Shown here in pieces: positions 12,087 through 19,534 of a DNA stretch of 19,534 nt (positions are counted from its first letter, which is position 1; every line of letters starts with the position of its first letter). The stretch comes from Desulfurobacteriaceae bacterium (GTDB taxonomy: Bacteria; Aquificota; Aquificia; Desulfurobacteriales; Desulfurobacteriaceae). The stretch is from the NCBI GenBank assembly GCA_027064485.1, contig JAMOPR010000038.1, forward strand, positions 1 through 19,534. The letters are read 5' to 3'. The notes beneath the pieces were generated by a model. That model had not been told where the DNA came from. It saw only the letters and a program-made list of their open reading frames with translations, and did no database searches. The position numbers were made by a program, and so were the translations under genes.

Positions 12087-14255
12087 ATGAGAACTTGTGA
12101 GGAAATTATAAAAAAGATTAAGGAGTATAGAAGCTCTTTTGAAGAGGAACAAATCAGGAAAGCTTATAACTTCGCCAAAGAAAAACATGAAGGGCAGTTT
12201 AGAAAATCTGGAGAGCCTTTCTTTTCCCATCCTGCGGAGGTAGCTTACATACTGGCTCAGTTGAAAATGGATACTCCCACTATCATTGCAGGACTTTTAC
12301 ATGATACGGTAGAAGATACAGATACAACGATTGAAGAGATAGAGAAAGAGTTCGGTAGAGAAGTAGCCTTTATTGTGAAAGGTGTAACAAAATTAGAGGA
12401 CTATAGTTTTCAGAGTAAAGAAGAAAAAGATGCAGAGGCTTTTAGAAATCTGCTGATTTCTCTGGCTGAAGATATCAGGGTTCTCATCGTTAAGTTAGCC
12501 GACAGACTTCACAATATGAGAACTATGGACACCATGCCGAGAGAAAGTCAAGTTAGGAATGCGAGGGAAACTTTGACCATTTATGCTCCTTTAGCAAACA
12601 GGTTGGGTATGTATAGACTGAAGAATGAGTTGGAGGATTTGTCTCTTAAATACCTTGACCCTGATGCTTACAGGGATATCGAAAGGAGAGTTAAGGAAAA
12701 GAAGAAGAAACTGCTTCCCTACTTTGAGGATGTGATTAATACGGTTAAGGAAAAGTTAGAGGAAAATGGTATTTCTTGCAGTATTCAGTGGCGCTTTAAG
12801 CATATTTACGGTATTTACAGGAAGATGATTATTAAAAATATTCCTTTCGAAGAAGTTTACGACGTTGCTGGTATAAGGGTTATAACGAATAGCGTTGGTG
12901 ATTGCTATCAAACGCTGGGAATAATTCACAGTTTGTGGAAGCCTGTTCCGGGAAGGTTTAAGGATTATATAGCTACTCCGAAACCCAACATGTATCAGTC
13001 TTTGCATACTACGGTAGTTGGTCCTAAAGGGCAGTTTATAGAGTTTCAGATAAGAACGTGGGAAATGCATCAAGTTGCCGAAATGGGTATTGCCGCCCAC
13101 TGGAAGTATAAAGAAGGAGGAGGAATATTAACGGAAGCCGAAAAAGAAAGGTTTATGTGGCTCAGGAACTTGCTTGAGTGGGTTAAGGAAGAGAAAAATC
13201 CCCGCGACTTCCTCGATTCTGTCCGAAAAGACCTTTACGCAGAAGAGGTTTACGTTTTCACGCCTAAAGGGGATTTAAAAACGCTACCCGTAGGTGCTAC
13301 TCCGGTAGATTTTGCCTACGCCGTTCATACGTCTATAGGACACCGTTGTAAGGCTGCAAAGGTTAACGGTAAGTTGGTTCCTCTTAATTACATTCTTGAA
13401 AGCGGTGATAGAGTTGAAATCATTACTGGAAACGAGGAAAAGCCCAGTAGAGACTGGCTCGACTTTGTAAAAACTTCCAAAGCGAAAAATGCCATTAAAA
13501 ACTTTCTGAGAAAGCAAGAAAACGAAAGAGCTAAGAAGTTGGGGGAAACGCTTCTTGACAAAAGTGTAAGGAAACTTTCAGAAAAATCTCTCTCTTCCTT
13601 GCTTGAAGAATTGGAAAAGAAAAATGAGTTGAATGAACTCCTTTCTTCTTTGGGATATTCAACTTGGGATTCTCTCCTTATAGATGTGGGTTATTTCAAG
13701 TTAAGTCCCGAAAAAGTTGCAAGGCGCCTTTTGAAGCTTCCTGTTGAAACTGAGAGGAAGAAGAGAAAAGTTTCGGGTAGTGAGAAAGTTAAAGGTATAA
13801 AGGTTGATGGTATAGATAACGTAGTGGTTACGCTTGCTTCCTGCTGCCATCCCTTACCGGGAGATAAAGTTGTTGGAGTTGTCAGTTCGGGTAAAGGTAT
13901 AGTTATCCACACCAGAAACTGTATCGTTGTAAGACAGATAATGGAAAGTTCTCCTGGAAAAATTGTTCAAGTTGAATTTCTACCCAGCGATAAAACCTAT
14001 AACGCTAAGTTGAGAGTTTCTGTTGAGGATAAACCGGGAATGCTTGCAAACGTTACTTCTGTCATAGCAAAGATGAAAATAAACATCGTTTCATCGGTTA
14101 GTAGGTCTGTTTCCGGCAGAGGGGTTTTAGATTTCGTTGTTCAAGTAAAGAGCAGAGAGGAGCTTCAAAACGTTATAAGGGCGATTAAGCAAGTGAAGGG
14201 AGTTATTTCTGTTAAGAGGATTTACAGGGAAAAACCAGTTACCGTTAAGAGTTAA
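12087..14255 (+). CDS. rel: Bifunctional (p)ppGpp synthetase/hydrolase (RelA/SpoT homologue)
   Basis: 722 residues with the full long-RSH architecture. The hydrolase domain keeps its metal-site residues: His48, the LLHDTVEDTD motif (His72, Asp73) and Asp139 in KLADRLHNMRTM. The synthetase domain (about 225-345) has IYGIYRKM, NMYQSLHTTVVGP and FQIRTWEMHQVAEMGIAAHW. Its substrate loop is RFKD (290-293), the RXKD type of bifunctional enzymes rather than the EXDD of synthesis-only RelA. A TGS domain (about 386-446), a conserved Cys-Cys pair (ASCCHPLPGD) and a C-terminal ACT domain (about 645-715, VEDKPGMLANVTSVIAKM) follow. It both makes and degrades the starvation alarmone. ATG 12087 has AAGGA 8 bases upstream. 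It probably is the only long RSH enzyme in the genome, but one window cannot show that. Confidence 0.96.
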   Translation: MRTCEEIIKKIKEYRSSFEEEQIRKAYNFAKEKHEGQFRKSGEPFFSHPAEVAYILAQLKMDTPTIIAGLLHDTVEDTDTTIEEIEKEFGREVAFIVKGVTKLEDYSFQSKEEKDAEAFRNLLISLAEDIRVLIVKLADRLHNMRTMDTMPRESQVRNARETLTIYAPLANRLGMYRLKNELEDLSLKYLDPDAYRDIERRVKEKKKKLLPYFEDVINTVKEKLEENGISCSIQWRFKHIYGIYRKMIIKNIPFEEVYDVAGIRVITNSVGDCYQTLGIIHSLWKPVPGRFKDYIATPKPNMYQSLHTTVVGPKGQFIEFQIRTWEMHQVAEMGIAAHWKYKEGGGILTEAEKERFMWLRNLLEWVKEEKNPRDFLDSVRKDLYAEEVYVFTPKGDLKTLPVGATPVDFAYAVHTSIGHRCKAAKVNGKLVPLNYILESGDRVEIITGNEEKPSRDWLDFVKTSKAKNAIKNFLRKQENERAKKLGETLLDKSVRKLSEKSLSSLLEELEKKNELNELLSSLGYSTWDSLLIDVGYFKLSPEKVARRLLKLPVETERKKRKVSGSEKVKGIKVDGIDNVVVTLASCCHPLPGDKVVGVVSSGKGIVIHTRNCIVVRQIMESSPGKIVQVEFLPSDKTYNAKLRVSVEDKPGMLANVTSVIAKMKINIVSSVSRSVSGRGVLDFVVQVKSREELQNVIRAIKQVKGVISVKRIYREKPVTVKS

Positions 14256-14287
14256 ATTTTGTAAAATATTTGTGGAGCGGAGGTAAT

Positions 14288-14518
14288 ATGAAGGTATATT
14301 TAATAGTTTTCTCTCCCGAATGTTCTGCTGGAACCTACATGTTCGCAGAAACTCTTGAGTTTATAAATGATGCCCACATTAAAGTTTCGGGCTATTTTAC
14401 TTTTAGCGACGATGTGAAAGAATATTTAAGGTTGAAGGAAGAAAAAGCTACTAAAAAAACTTTAATAATTCCTCAAAGTTCCTACTCGTTTATAGAAGAA
14501 GTAGAAATAGAAGATTAA
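14288..14518 (+). CDS. Unrecognised 76-aa protein between rel and the EAL-GGDEF gene
   Basis: I do not recognise this family. The preferred ATG at 14288 follows GGAGGTAAT, an excellent ribosome binding site; the in-frame ATG at 14270 lies upstream of that site and is unlikely. The protein begins MKVYLIVFSPECSAGTY, continues with EFINDAHIKVSGYFTFSDD and a Lys-rich helix, and ends IPQSSYSFIEEVEIED, acidic at the C-terminus. The beta-alpha pattern suggests a small single-domain fold. It starts 32 bases after rel and ends 35 bases before the c-di-GMP gene, so co-transcription is likely and a link to second-messenger control is possible but unproven. Confidence 0.65.
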   Translation: MKVYLIVFSPECSAGTYMFAETLEFINDAHIKVSGYFTFSDDVKEYLRLKEEKATKKTLIIPQSSYSFIEEVEIED

Positions 14519-14553
14519 TGAGAATAACATCTTTTCTTTAAGGTAACCGCAGT

Positions 14554-16323
14554 ATGGTGGAATTTGCGGAATCCATTGAAAAAATAATAGTTCCCCACTA
14601 TCAACCAATTTTTTCTTTGAAAAAGAAAAAAATTGTAGGATTTGAGGGACTTTCACGTTTTAAAATTGGAGAACGGCTTTTATCCTTCCCTCAGGCTTAC
14701 CAAATTTTTAAAGAGAAGGGATTAAATGATGAGCTTGATTGGTTGTGTAGGAAAGTTCTTTTTGAAAAGTTTCCCTTTAAAGAGCAGAAAGAGCGTTTGC
14801 TGTTTGTAAATATACTCTTTTCCAGCGTGAAAAGCGAGAATTTCGGAAAGAGCTTAACAGAGAAATACGTTAGGGAAGCTGGATTAGAACCTTCTCAGGT
14901 AGTGCTTGAAATTACAGAGTCTGAGAAGATACAGGATACAGAGTTACTCATTGAGCTTTTAAAGCACTATAAAAAGCAGGGATTTAAGTTAGCCCTTGAT
15001 GATTTCGGCACTGGTTACAACACGATTGACGTTTTCTTTGAGTTGTCATACTACATAGACTTTATAAAACTACCTCTTGTGATTATTCAAGGAGTTTCAA
15101 AGAGTTTTGTGAAATATGAACTGGTTAAAACTTTTAGAGAAATTGCTCACAGCTTAGGGATAAAAGTTATAGCGGAAGGAGTAGAGAAAGAAGAAGACTT
15201 GAAAACGCTTATAGATTTGGGAGCAGATTTTGTCCAAGGGTATTTGGTGGGGAAACCTCTTCCTGAAAAAGAGGTTAGAAACTTTAGAGCAACGTTTAAA
15301 ATTCCTGAAAAAAGCGGAAAGGCGTTTGTAAGCTCTGTGTTAAGTTGGTTAAAGCCTATAAGGATAGTAGAGGTTTCCCCGGAGCAGAAATTTAAAGATT
15401 TGCTTTACTTGTTCCACAATTACTCGAAAAATGAGAAGTATCTGTTGGTGAGCTTAAACGGGGAGATTTTTGTGCTCAACCTGTGGGAGTGCGCCAGGAT
15501 TTGTGCAGATGTTGTGAAATTCAACCTGTTTTATATGAGAGATTTCTCCTGGCTTTTGAAAGAGGGAATAAACGTATGTCCGGAACTTGTTAAACCGCTT
15601 TCTCAACATCAGGAACAGATAGTTGAATTGTGCGAACTTACTTCTCCTTTAGAGCTGGCATTGATTTTTGAAAAGAGTAAAGAGGATGTGATTTTTGTTA
15701 AGGATGGAGATGAGATTAGGTATTATTTAGATAAAGAGGAAGTATACGAAAAGCTTTACAGGGAAGTGTATAAAGCGAGGATACACGTTAATCCTTTAAC
15801 GGGACTCCCTGCGAACGTTGTAATAGAAGAACACATAGAAGAGTTGATTGCTGAGGGGGAGGATTTTTTCGTTGGTTACTTTGATATAGATAACTTTAAG
15901 GCTTTTAATGATACTTACGGCTTTGTTTCTGGAGATAACTTAATAAAGCGCACTGCTTTCTTCTTAAAGAAATATATAAAGGAAACTTACAGAGAAAATG
16001 GTTTTGTCGGGCATGTAGGGGGAGATGATTTTGTTTTTGTGGTTAAAGATAATAACAAGGAGAAGCTTTCTAATACGTTGGATAGATTGCTTAAGGCACT
16101 TGAAAATAGTGCCCGCATCTTTTTTAGAGAGGATGATTTAAAGAAGGGATATTTTACGGCTGAGGATAGGGAGGGGAAGGAGCGGAAGTTTCCTTTAGCT
16201 TCCTTTTCGGTAGCCGTAGTTAGAGGAAAAAATAAAAAGAACATTCAAGAAATTGCCAAGGTGGCAGCCCAGCTAAAAAGGATTGCTAAATCTCACTACG
16301 GTTCAAAAGTAGTTTTCGAGTAA
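14554..16323 (+). CDS. EAL-GGDEF cyclic-di-GMP turnover protein with a middle domain
   Basis: 589 residues, soluble, without transmembrane segments. The N-terminal EAL phosphodiesterase domain (about 10-245) keeps the known metal and catalytic residues: Glu31 in FEGLSR (EGL instead of EAL), Asn86, Glu119 in LEITES, Asp149-Asp150 in LDDFGTGYN, Lys172, Glu208 in IAEGVE and Gln228 in VQGYLVGKP. It therefore should degrade c-di-GMP. The middle (about 265-400) is unassigned, possibly CBS-like, and may sense a ligand. The C-terminal GGDEF domain (about 405-589) has NPLTGLP, YFDIDNFKAFND and a variant signature, GGDDF (489-493). No RxxD inhibitory site precedes it. It may synthesise c-di-GMP or only bind GTP. 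ATG 14554 has AAGG 10 bases upstream. Confidence 0.9.
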   Translation: MVEFAESIEKIIVPHYQPIFSLKKKKIVGFEGLSRFKIGERLLSFPQAYQIFKEKGLNDELDWLCRKVLFEKFPFKEQKERLLFVNILFSSVKSENFGKSLTEKYVREAGLEPSQVVLEITESEKIQDTELLIELLKHYKKQGFKLALDDFGTGYNTIDVFFELSYYIDFIKLPLVIIQGVSKSFVKYELVKTFREIAHSLGIKVIAEGVEKEEDLKTLIDLGADFVQGYLVGKPLPEKEVRNFRATFKIPEKSGKAFVSSVLSWLKPIRIVEVSPEQKFKDLLYLFHNYSKNEKYLLVSLNGEIFVLNLWECARICADVVKFNLFYMRDFSWLLKEGINVCPELVKPLSQHQEQIVELCELTSPLELALIFEKSKEDVIFVKDGDEIRYYLDKEEVYEKLYREVYKARIHVNPLTGLPANVVIEEHIEELIAEGEDFFVGYFDIDNFKAFNDTYGFVSGDNLIKRTAFFLKKYIKETYRENGFVGHVGGDDFVFVVKDNNKEKLSNTLDRLLKALENSARIFFREDDLKKGYFTAEDREGKERKFPLASFSVAVVRGKNKKNIQEIAKVAAQLKRIAKSHYGSKVVFE

Positions 16324-16474
16324 GGAAAAATTGGATTAGAGAACTTTTTAGTCTTTTCCTCTTTTCTTCCGTTTTAATTTCAAGCTATTAATCAATTATT
16401 TGTATTACCACATATAAAGTTCACTGAATGGACTATGCATAAAGAATAAAATATATAAAGATGAAGATTTGTTG

Positions 16475-16500
16475 TTTTAGATATCTTGAAATGTCTAAAA
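16475..16500. promoter_or_regulatory. Inverted repeat (candidate operator) over the FNT promoter -35
   Basis: TTTTAGA (16475-16481) and TCTAAAA (16494-16500) form perfect 7-bp arms with a 12-base spacer, and the -35 box lies inside the spacer. That geometry is typical of a dimeric repressor site. The arms do not match an FNR (TTGAT-N4-ATCAA) or other site I know. In AT-rich DNA a 7-bp inverted repeat can occur by chance. Confidence 0.4.
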
Positions 16501-16514
16501 AACTTTTATATATT
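16486..16514 (+). promoter_or_regulatory. Sigma-70-type promoter for the formate channel-dehydrogenase operon
   Basis: TTGAAA (16486-16491) and TATATT (16509-16514) have a 17-base spacer, with a predicted start near 16521 and a leader of about 28 bases to the ATG. The 225-base gap after the EAL-GGDEF gene (16324-16548) otherwise shows AT-rich sequence, a pyrimidine-rich run near 16350-16372 and no convincing terminator. Confidence 0.55.
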
Positions 16515-16548
16515 TCTGCGAAAAGAATACCGAAAAAGGAGGTAAGAG

Positions 16549-17424
16549 ATGGGAGTTTTGTCTCCGGCAGAGGTTGTAAGGGCAATTTCAAACGCTTCTA
16601 AACACAAGGCGGAAACGTCCTGGTTGGGCACCATTATTCTTGCCATGATGGCAGGTGGTGCAATTGCTATTGGTGACATTTTCTGGGCTAATTCAGTAGT
16701 TAAACTGGGGCACAACGTAGCGCCAGGAATTGCTAACTTCATAGGGGGCTTTGCGTTCTCCGTAGGACTTATGCTTGTTGTCTTTTTCGGCGGTCATCTT
16801 TTTACCAGCTCTACACTTACAGCTGTTACAGTTGCTGAAAAAAAGATTGATACTTTCAGAGGTATTGTTTCTTATTGGACTTTAGTTTGGATTTTTAACT
16901 TTGTAGGTGCTGCACTTACGGCTTTTATGTATTTCTATTCTGGTCTTCCTTTTAAATATGGAGGATGGATAGCTCAACATTTTGTTGAAATTGGAGCTGC
17001 AAAATGTTCTCTTCCTTTTCTGGAAGCGTTTCTTAGAGCTATTTTCTGTAACATCTTGGTTTGCTGTGCTGTGTGGATAGCAGTAGCCAGTAAAGATGGA
17101 GCTGGAAAAATTTGGGGTATTGCTTTTGCAATTGCAGCGTTCGTTGGTTCTGGTTATGAACACTGTGTGGCAAATATGTTCATCATTACTCATGCTCTTC
17201 TTTGTAAAGCTTATTACCTTGCTCAAGTAGGTGGGGATATTAATGCTCTTTCAGAACTTCTTCACCATTTTCCGGTAGCAAAGCTTGCAAATCTTGATAT
17301 TAAGCATTTTCTCCTTAACAACGAGCTTCCTGTTACTTTAGGAAATATTGTGGGGGGTGTTCTCTTCGTTGGAATTGCGGGACTTTTAGGTCATAAAGAA
17401 GATGTAGAAAAGTTACCTAATTAG
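16549..17424 (+). CDS. focA: Formate/nitrite transporter (FNT) family channel, FocA-like
   Basis: 291 residues with six hydrophobic segments, as expected for the pentameric FNT channels of the inner membrane. Family marks: GGHLFTSSTLTAV (about 81-93, the omega-loop region), VGSGYEHCVANMF (about 199-211) with the central conserved His205, and LPVTLGNIVGGVLFVG near the end. ATG 16549 follows AGGAGG at 6 bases. It lies 25 bases before a formate dehydrogenase gene, so formate is the most likely substrate. Sequence alone does not separate formate from nitrite or hydrosulfide channels, so the symbol rests partly on context. Confidence 0.88.
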   Translation: MGVLSPAEVVRAISNASKHKAETSWLGTIILAMMAGGAIAIGDIFWANSVVKLGHNVAPGIANFIGGFAFSVGLMLVVFFGGHLFTSSTLTAVTVAEKKIDTFRGIVSYWTLVWIFNFVGAALTAFMYFYSGLPFKYGGWIAQHFVEIGAAKCSLPFLEAFLRAIFCNILVCCAVWIAVASKDGAGKIWGIAFAIAAFVGSGYEHCVANMFIITHALLCKAYYLAQVGGDINALSELLHHFPVAKLANLDIKHFLLNNELPVTLGNIVGGVLFVGIAGLLGHKEDVEKLPN

Positions 17425-17449
17425 GGAATTTTATTCTGGGAGGTAAGAA

Positions 17450-19534
17450 ATGAAGAAAGTTCAAACTACATGTCCTTATTGTGGGACAGGTTGCAACATA
17501 AATTTGTTCGTGGAGAATGGCAGGATAGTAAAAGCTGAGCCGACTAAAAATCATCCGGTAAACGATGGAGAGCTGTGTCTTAAAGGTTGGTATGGTTGGG
17601 AGTATGTTCATTCTCCCGATAGGCTTAAAAAGCCGTTGATAAGGAAAAAAAATGGAAAATTCTCCAAAGATGGAGAATTAGTTGAATCTACCTGGGAAGA
17701 GGCACTGGAACTTATTACTTCAAAGATAAAAGAAATAAAAGAGAAATATGGCGCTGATGCTTTGATGGGATTTTCTTCGGCAAGGTGCACGAATGAAGAT
17801 AACTACGTTTTTCAGAAGTTCTTTAGGGTTGCCATAGGAACGAACAATATAGACCACTGTGCTCGTCTCTGACACGCTCCCACAGTAGCCGGTCTGGCTA
17901 AAAGTTTAGGTAGCGGAGCGATGACAAACGACCTTGCTGAATTCAGCAAGTATTCCAACTGTATTCTCATTATTGGTTCAAATACGGGGGAATGTCATCC
18001 CATTATTGCAATGCATGTTGAAAGAGCTTTGGAAAGGGGGGCAAAGCTTATAGTTATTGACCCCAAAAGAACCGAAATGGCTCAAAAAGCGCACATTCAT
18101 ATTCAGCTTCCTGTCGGATACAACATTCCAATTATTAATGCAATGATTAACTACATAATTGCGAACGAGCTTTACGATAAGGATTTTGTTGAAAATCATA
18201 CTGTTGGCTTTGAATATTTGAAGAAAGCGGTGGAAGAATATACTCCTGAAAGGGTGTCTGAACTGACGGGAGTTCCTGCTGACCTTATTAAAGAGGCTGC
18301 AAGAATTTACGCTACAGAGAAACCTTCAGCAATTCTTTATACAATGGGAATAACTCAATTTACCCACGGGACTGGAAATGTTTGGTCTGTTTCTAACCTG
18401 GCTGCAATAACTGGAAATTTAGGTATAGAAGGCGGGGGAGTTAATCCTCTTAGGGGACAGAACAACGTTCAAGGTGCTTGTGATTTTGGTGCACTTCCTA
18501 ATAGACTCCCCAACTTTAAGTTTGTAACTGATAGAGAAGCAAGAGAGCATTTCGAAGAACTCTGGAACTGTAAACTTCCCGATAAACCAGGAATTTGGAT
18601 TCCTGACGTTCCTCACGCTATTGAGGAAGGAAAAATAAGGTTCTTGTATATTTTCGGTGAAAATCCTGTTCTGTCTGACCCGTGGACTGACCACTTCCTT
18701 GAAGCTATAGCCCACTTAGATTTTCTCGTTGTCCAAGATATCTTTTTAACGGAAACTGCGAGGAAGGCTGATGTCGTTTTGCCTGCGGCTTGTTGGGCGG
18801 AAAAGGACGGAACTTTCACGAATACAGCAAGAAGAGTGCAACTTGTTAGAAAGGCGGTTGAACCTCCGGGAGAAGCCAAGCCAGACTGGCAAATATTCTG
18901 TGAAATTGCTAAAAGGCTTGGAGTAAAAGGTTTTGATTACAAGGATGCTGAAGATATTTGGAACGAAATAAGGAAGGCTGACCCGAGAAGGTTTGGGGGA
19001 ATAACATACGAGAGACTTGAAGAAGAAAACGGAATTCCGTGGCCCTGCCCGACAGAAGGGCATCCCGGAACACCGGTGCTTTATAAGAATGGAGAGTTTT
19101 TAACTTCTGATAAGAAAGCGAAACTTATTCCTGTGATTTTCACTGAAAACAAGGAAGAAAAACCTGTGCTTGAAAGAAAATTGAAAGAAGAATTAGGACT
19201 TCCTGAAGATTATCCTATGATGGTTGGTGCAATTGATGAAAAGCCTGATAAGGTTTATCCGTGTCTCTTCACTACAGGAAGGAGAGTTTACCACTACCAT
19301 ACTGGAACTATGACAAGAAGATGTAAGCCTCTTGAAGAGGGAGCTGACGTTTATGGTCCTGTTGTAGAGATAGGTCCTGAGACGGCTAAAAAGTATGAGC
19401 TTTCGACGGGAGATTACGTATTAATAGAAGGTAAAAGAGGAAAAATTGCTTGTAAAGTTTGGGTGACAGAGAGGATACCTGAAGATGTTCTCTTTGTAAC
19501 TTTCCATTATTGGGAAGCCTGCGGAAATGAGTTG
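17450..19534 (+). CDS. fdhF: Formate dehydrogenase catalytic subunit, selenocysteine-containing (3' end beyond window)
   Basis: Molybdopterin (Mo/W-bisPGD) enzyme oxidising formate to CO2. Residues TTCPYCGTGCN with Cys8, Cys11, Cys15 and Cys43 bind one [4Fe-4S] cluster. The in-frame TGA at 17870-17872 is codon 141, in DHCARL-U-HAPTVAGL, exactly where selenocysteine sits in known Sec formate dehydrogenases (Sec140 in E. coli FdhF). The frame then stays open for 1,662 bases to the window end with conserved text such as NPLRGQNNVQGACDFG, LPAACWAEKDGTFTNTARRV and TGRRVYHYHTGTMTRR. About 695 codons are present, and only a short tail is probably missing. No Tat signal is seen, so it is cytoplasmic. 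ATG 17450 has GGGAGG upstream. Stopping at the TGA would wrongly split the gene; fdhA is an equally valid name. Confidence 0.95.
17870..17900 (+). promoter_or_regulatory. UGA selenocysteine codon and bacterial SECIS element
   Basis: The UGA at 17870-17872 is followed, 13 bases later, by a hairpin with stem TAGCC (17886-17890) and GGCTA (17896-17900) and apical loop GGTCT (17891-17895). The GGTCU loop and its distance from the UGA (18 bases from codon to loop) match the SelB-binding SECIS of E. coli fdhF as I know it. It should recruit SelB-Sec-tRNA, so the genome must carry selA, selB, selC and selD elsewhere. Confidence 0.88.

Noticed and set aside
12087..12113. TATAAT on the minus strand inside the start of rel as a murI promoter
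   Set aside because: No acceptable -35 box at 16-18 bases and a long leader would result; a TATAAT in AT-rich coding sequence is expected by chance.
16320..16365. Terminator after the EAL-GGDEF gene
   Set aside because: GGAAAA and TTTTCC could pair, but the 24-base loop and AT-only inner pairs make a stable intrinsic terminator unlikely.
16381..16450. FNR or CRP-like half-sites upstream of the FNT gene
   Set aside because: Fragments such as AATCAAT resemble half-sites, but no full palindrome with correct spacing is present.
17450..17872. Formate dehydrogenase as a truncated pseudogene ending at TGA
   Set aside because: The frame stays open and conserved to the window end and a SECIS-like hairpin follows at the right distance, so recoding is far more likely than decay.
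18419..19063. Minus-strand ORFs opposite the dehydrogenase gene
   Set aside because: They overlap the continuous, conserved formate dehydrogenase frame and show no recognisable protein features.
1..19534. CRISPR array, insertion sequence ends or prophage genes
   Set aside because: No regularly spaced repeats, no transposase and no terminal inverted repeats seen anywhere in the window.

Overview
The window is a compact, roughly 40% G+C bacterial chromosome segment. Its genes are tightly packed, often overlap by 4 to 23 bases, and carry strong AGGAGG-type ribosome binding sites; several start with TTG. Gene content (BamD lipoprotein, lysine-rich HU, MurI) indicates a Gram-negative-type cell. 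A selenocysteine formate dehydrogenase beside a formate channel, with many Lys/Glu/Ile-rich proteins, suggests an anaerobic, possibly thermophilic lineage. A relative of the Desulfurobacteriaceae (Aquificota) would fit, but that is inference from style and content, not a demonstrated identity.

Layout. (1) 1-1593: an AT-rich accessory patch with the tail of an unknown ORF (+), a DNA adenine methylase (Dam/DpnM class) and an unrecognised 188-aa partner, both on the minus strand behind their own promoter. (2) 1595-8097, minus strand: one long, tightly coupled operon read right to left as a 113-aa unknown protein, a radical SAM-DUF2344 fusion protein, RNase G, BamD, a DUF4258/DUF2283 pair that looks like a toxin-antitoxin module, and RsfS. 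An intrinsic-terminator-like hairpin then precedes RlmH. (3) 8114-8831: signal peptidase I (+), ending in a bidirectional terminator shared with HU. (4) 8832-12013, minus strand: MurI, RNase PH, RdgB, then DivIVA and a YggU/DUF167 gene that overlap by 158 bp, then HU with its own consensus promoter. (5) 12087-16323, plus strand: bifunctional (p)ppGpp synthetase/hydrolase, a 76-aa unknown protein, and an EAL-GGDEF protein, so two nucleotide second-messenger systems lie side by side. (6) 16475-19534, plus strand: a promoter with an overlapping inverted repeat, an FNT-family (formate/nitrite) channel, and the formate dehydrogenase catalytic subunit. The last contains an in-frame UGA followed by a bacterial SECIS hairpin and runs off the window.

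Most striking points. The formate dehydrogenase reads through UGA as selenocysteine 141. GATC is nearly absent: by hand I find four sites in 19.5 kb, three of them inside the presumed GATC methylase gene itself. The divIVA and yggU reading frames overlap deeply. The methylase partner gene is unrecognised. No CRISPR array, tRNA, rRNA or intact insertion sequence was seen, and no stretch over 300 bases lacks a gene.
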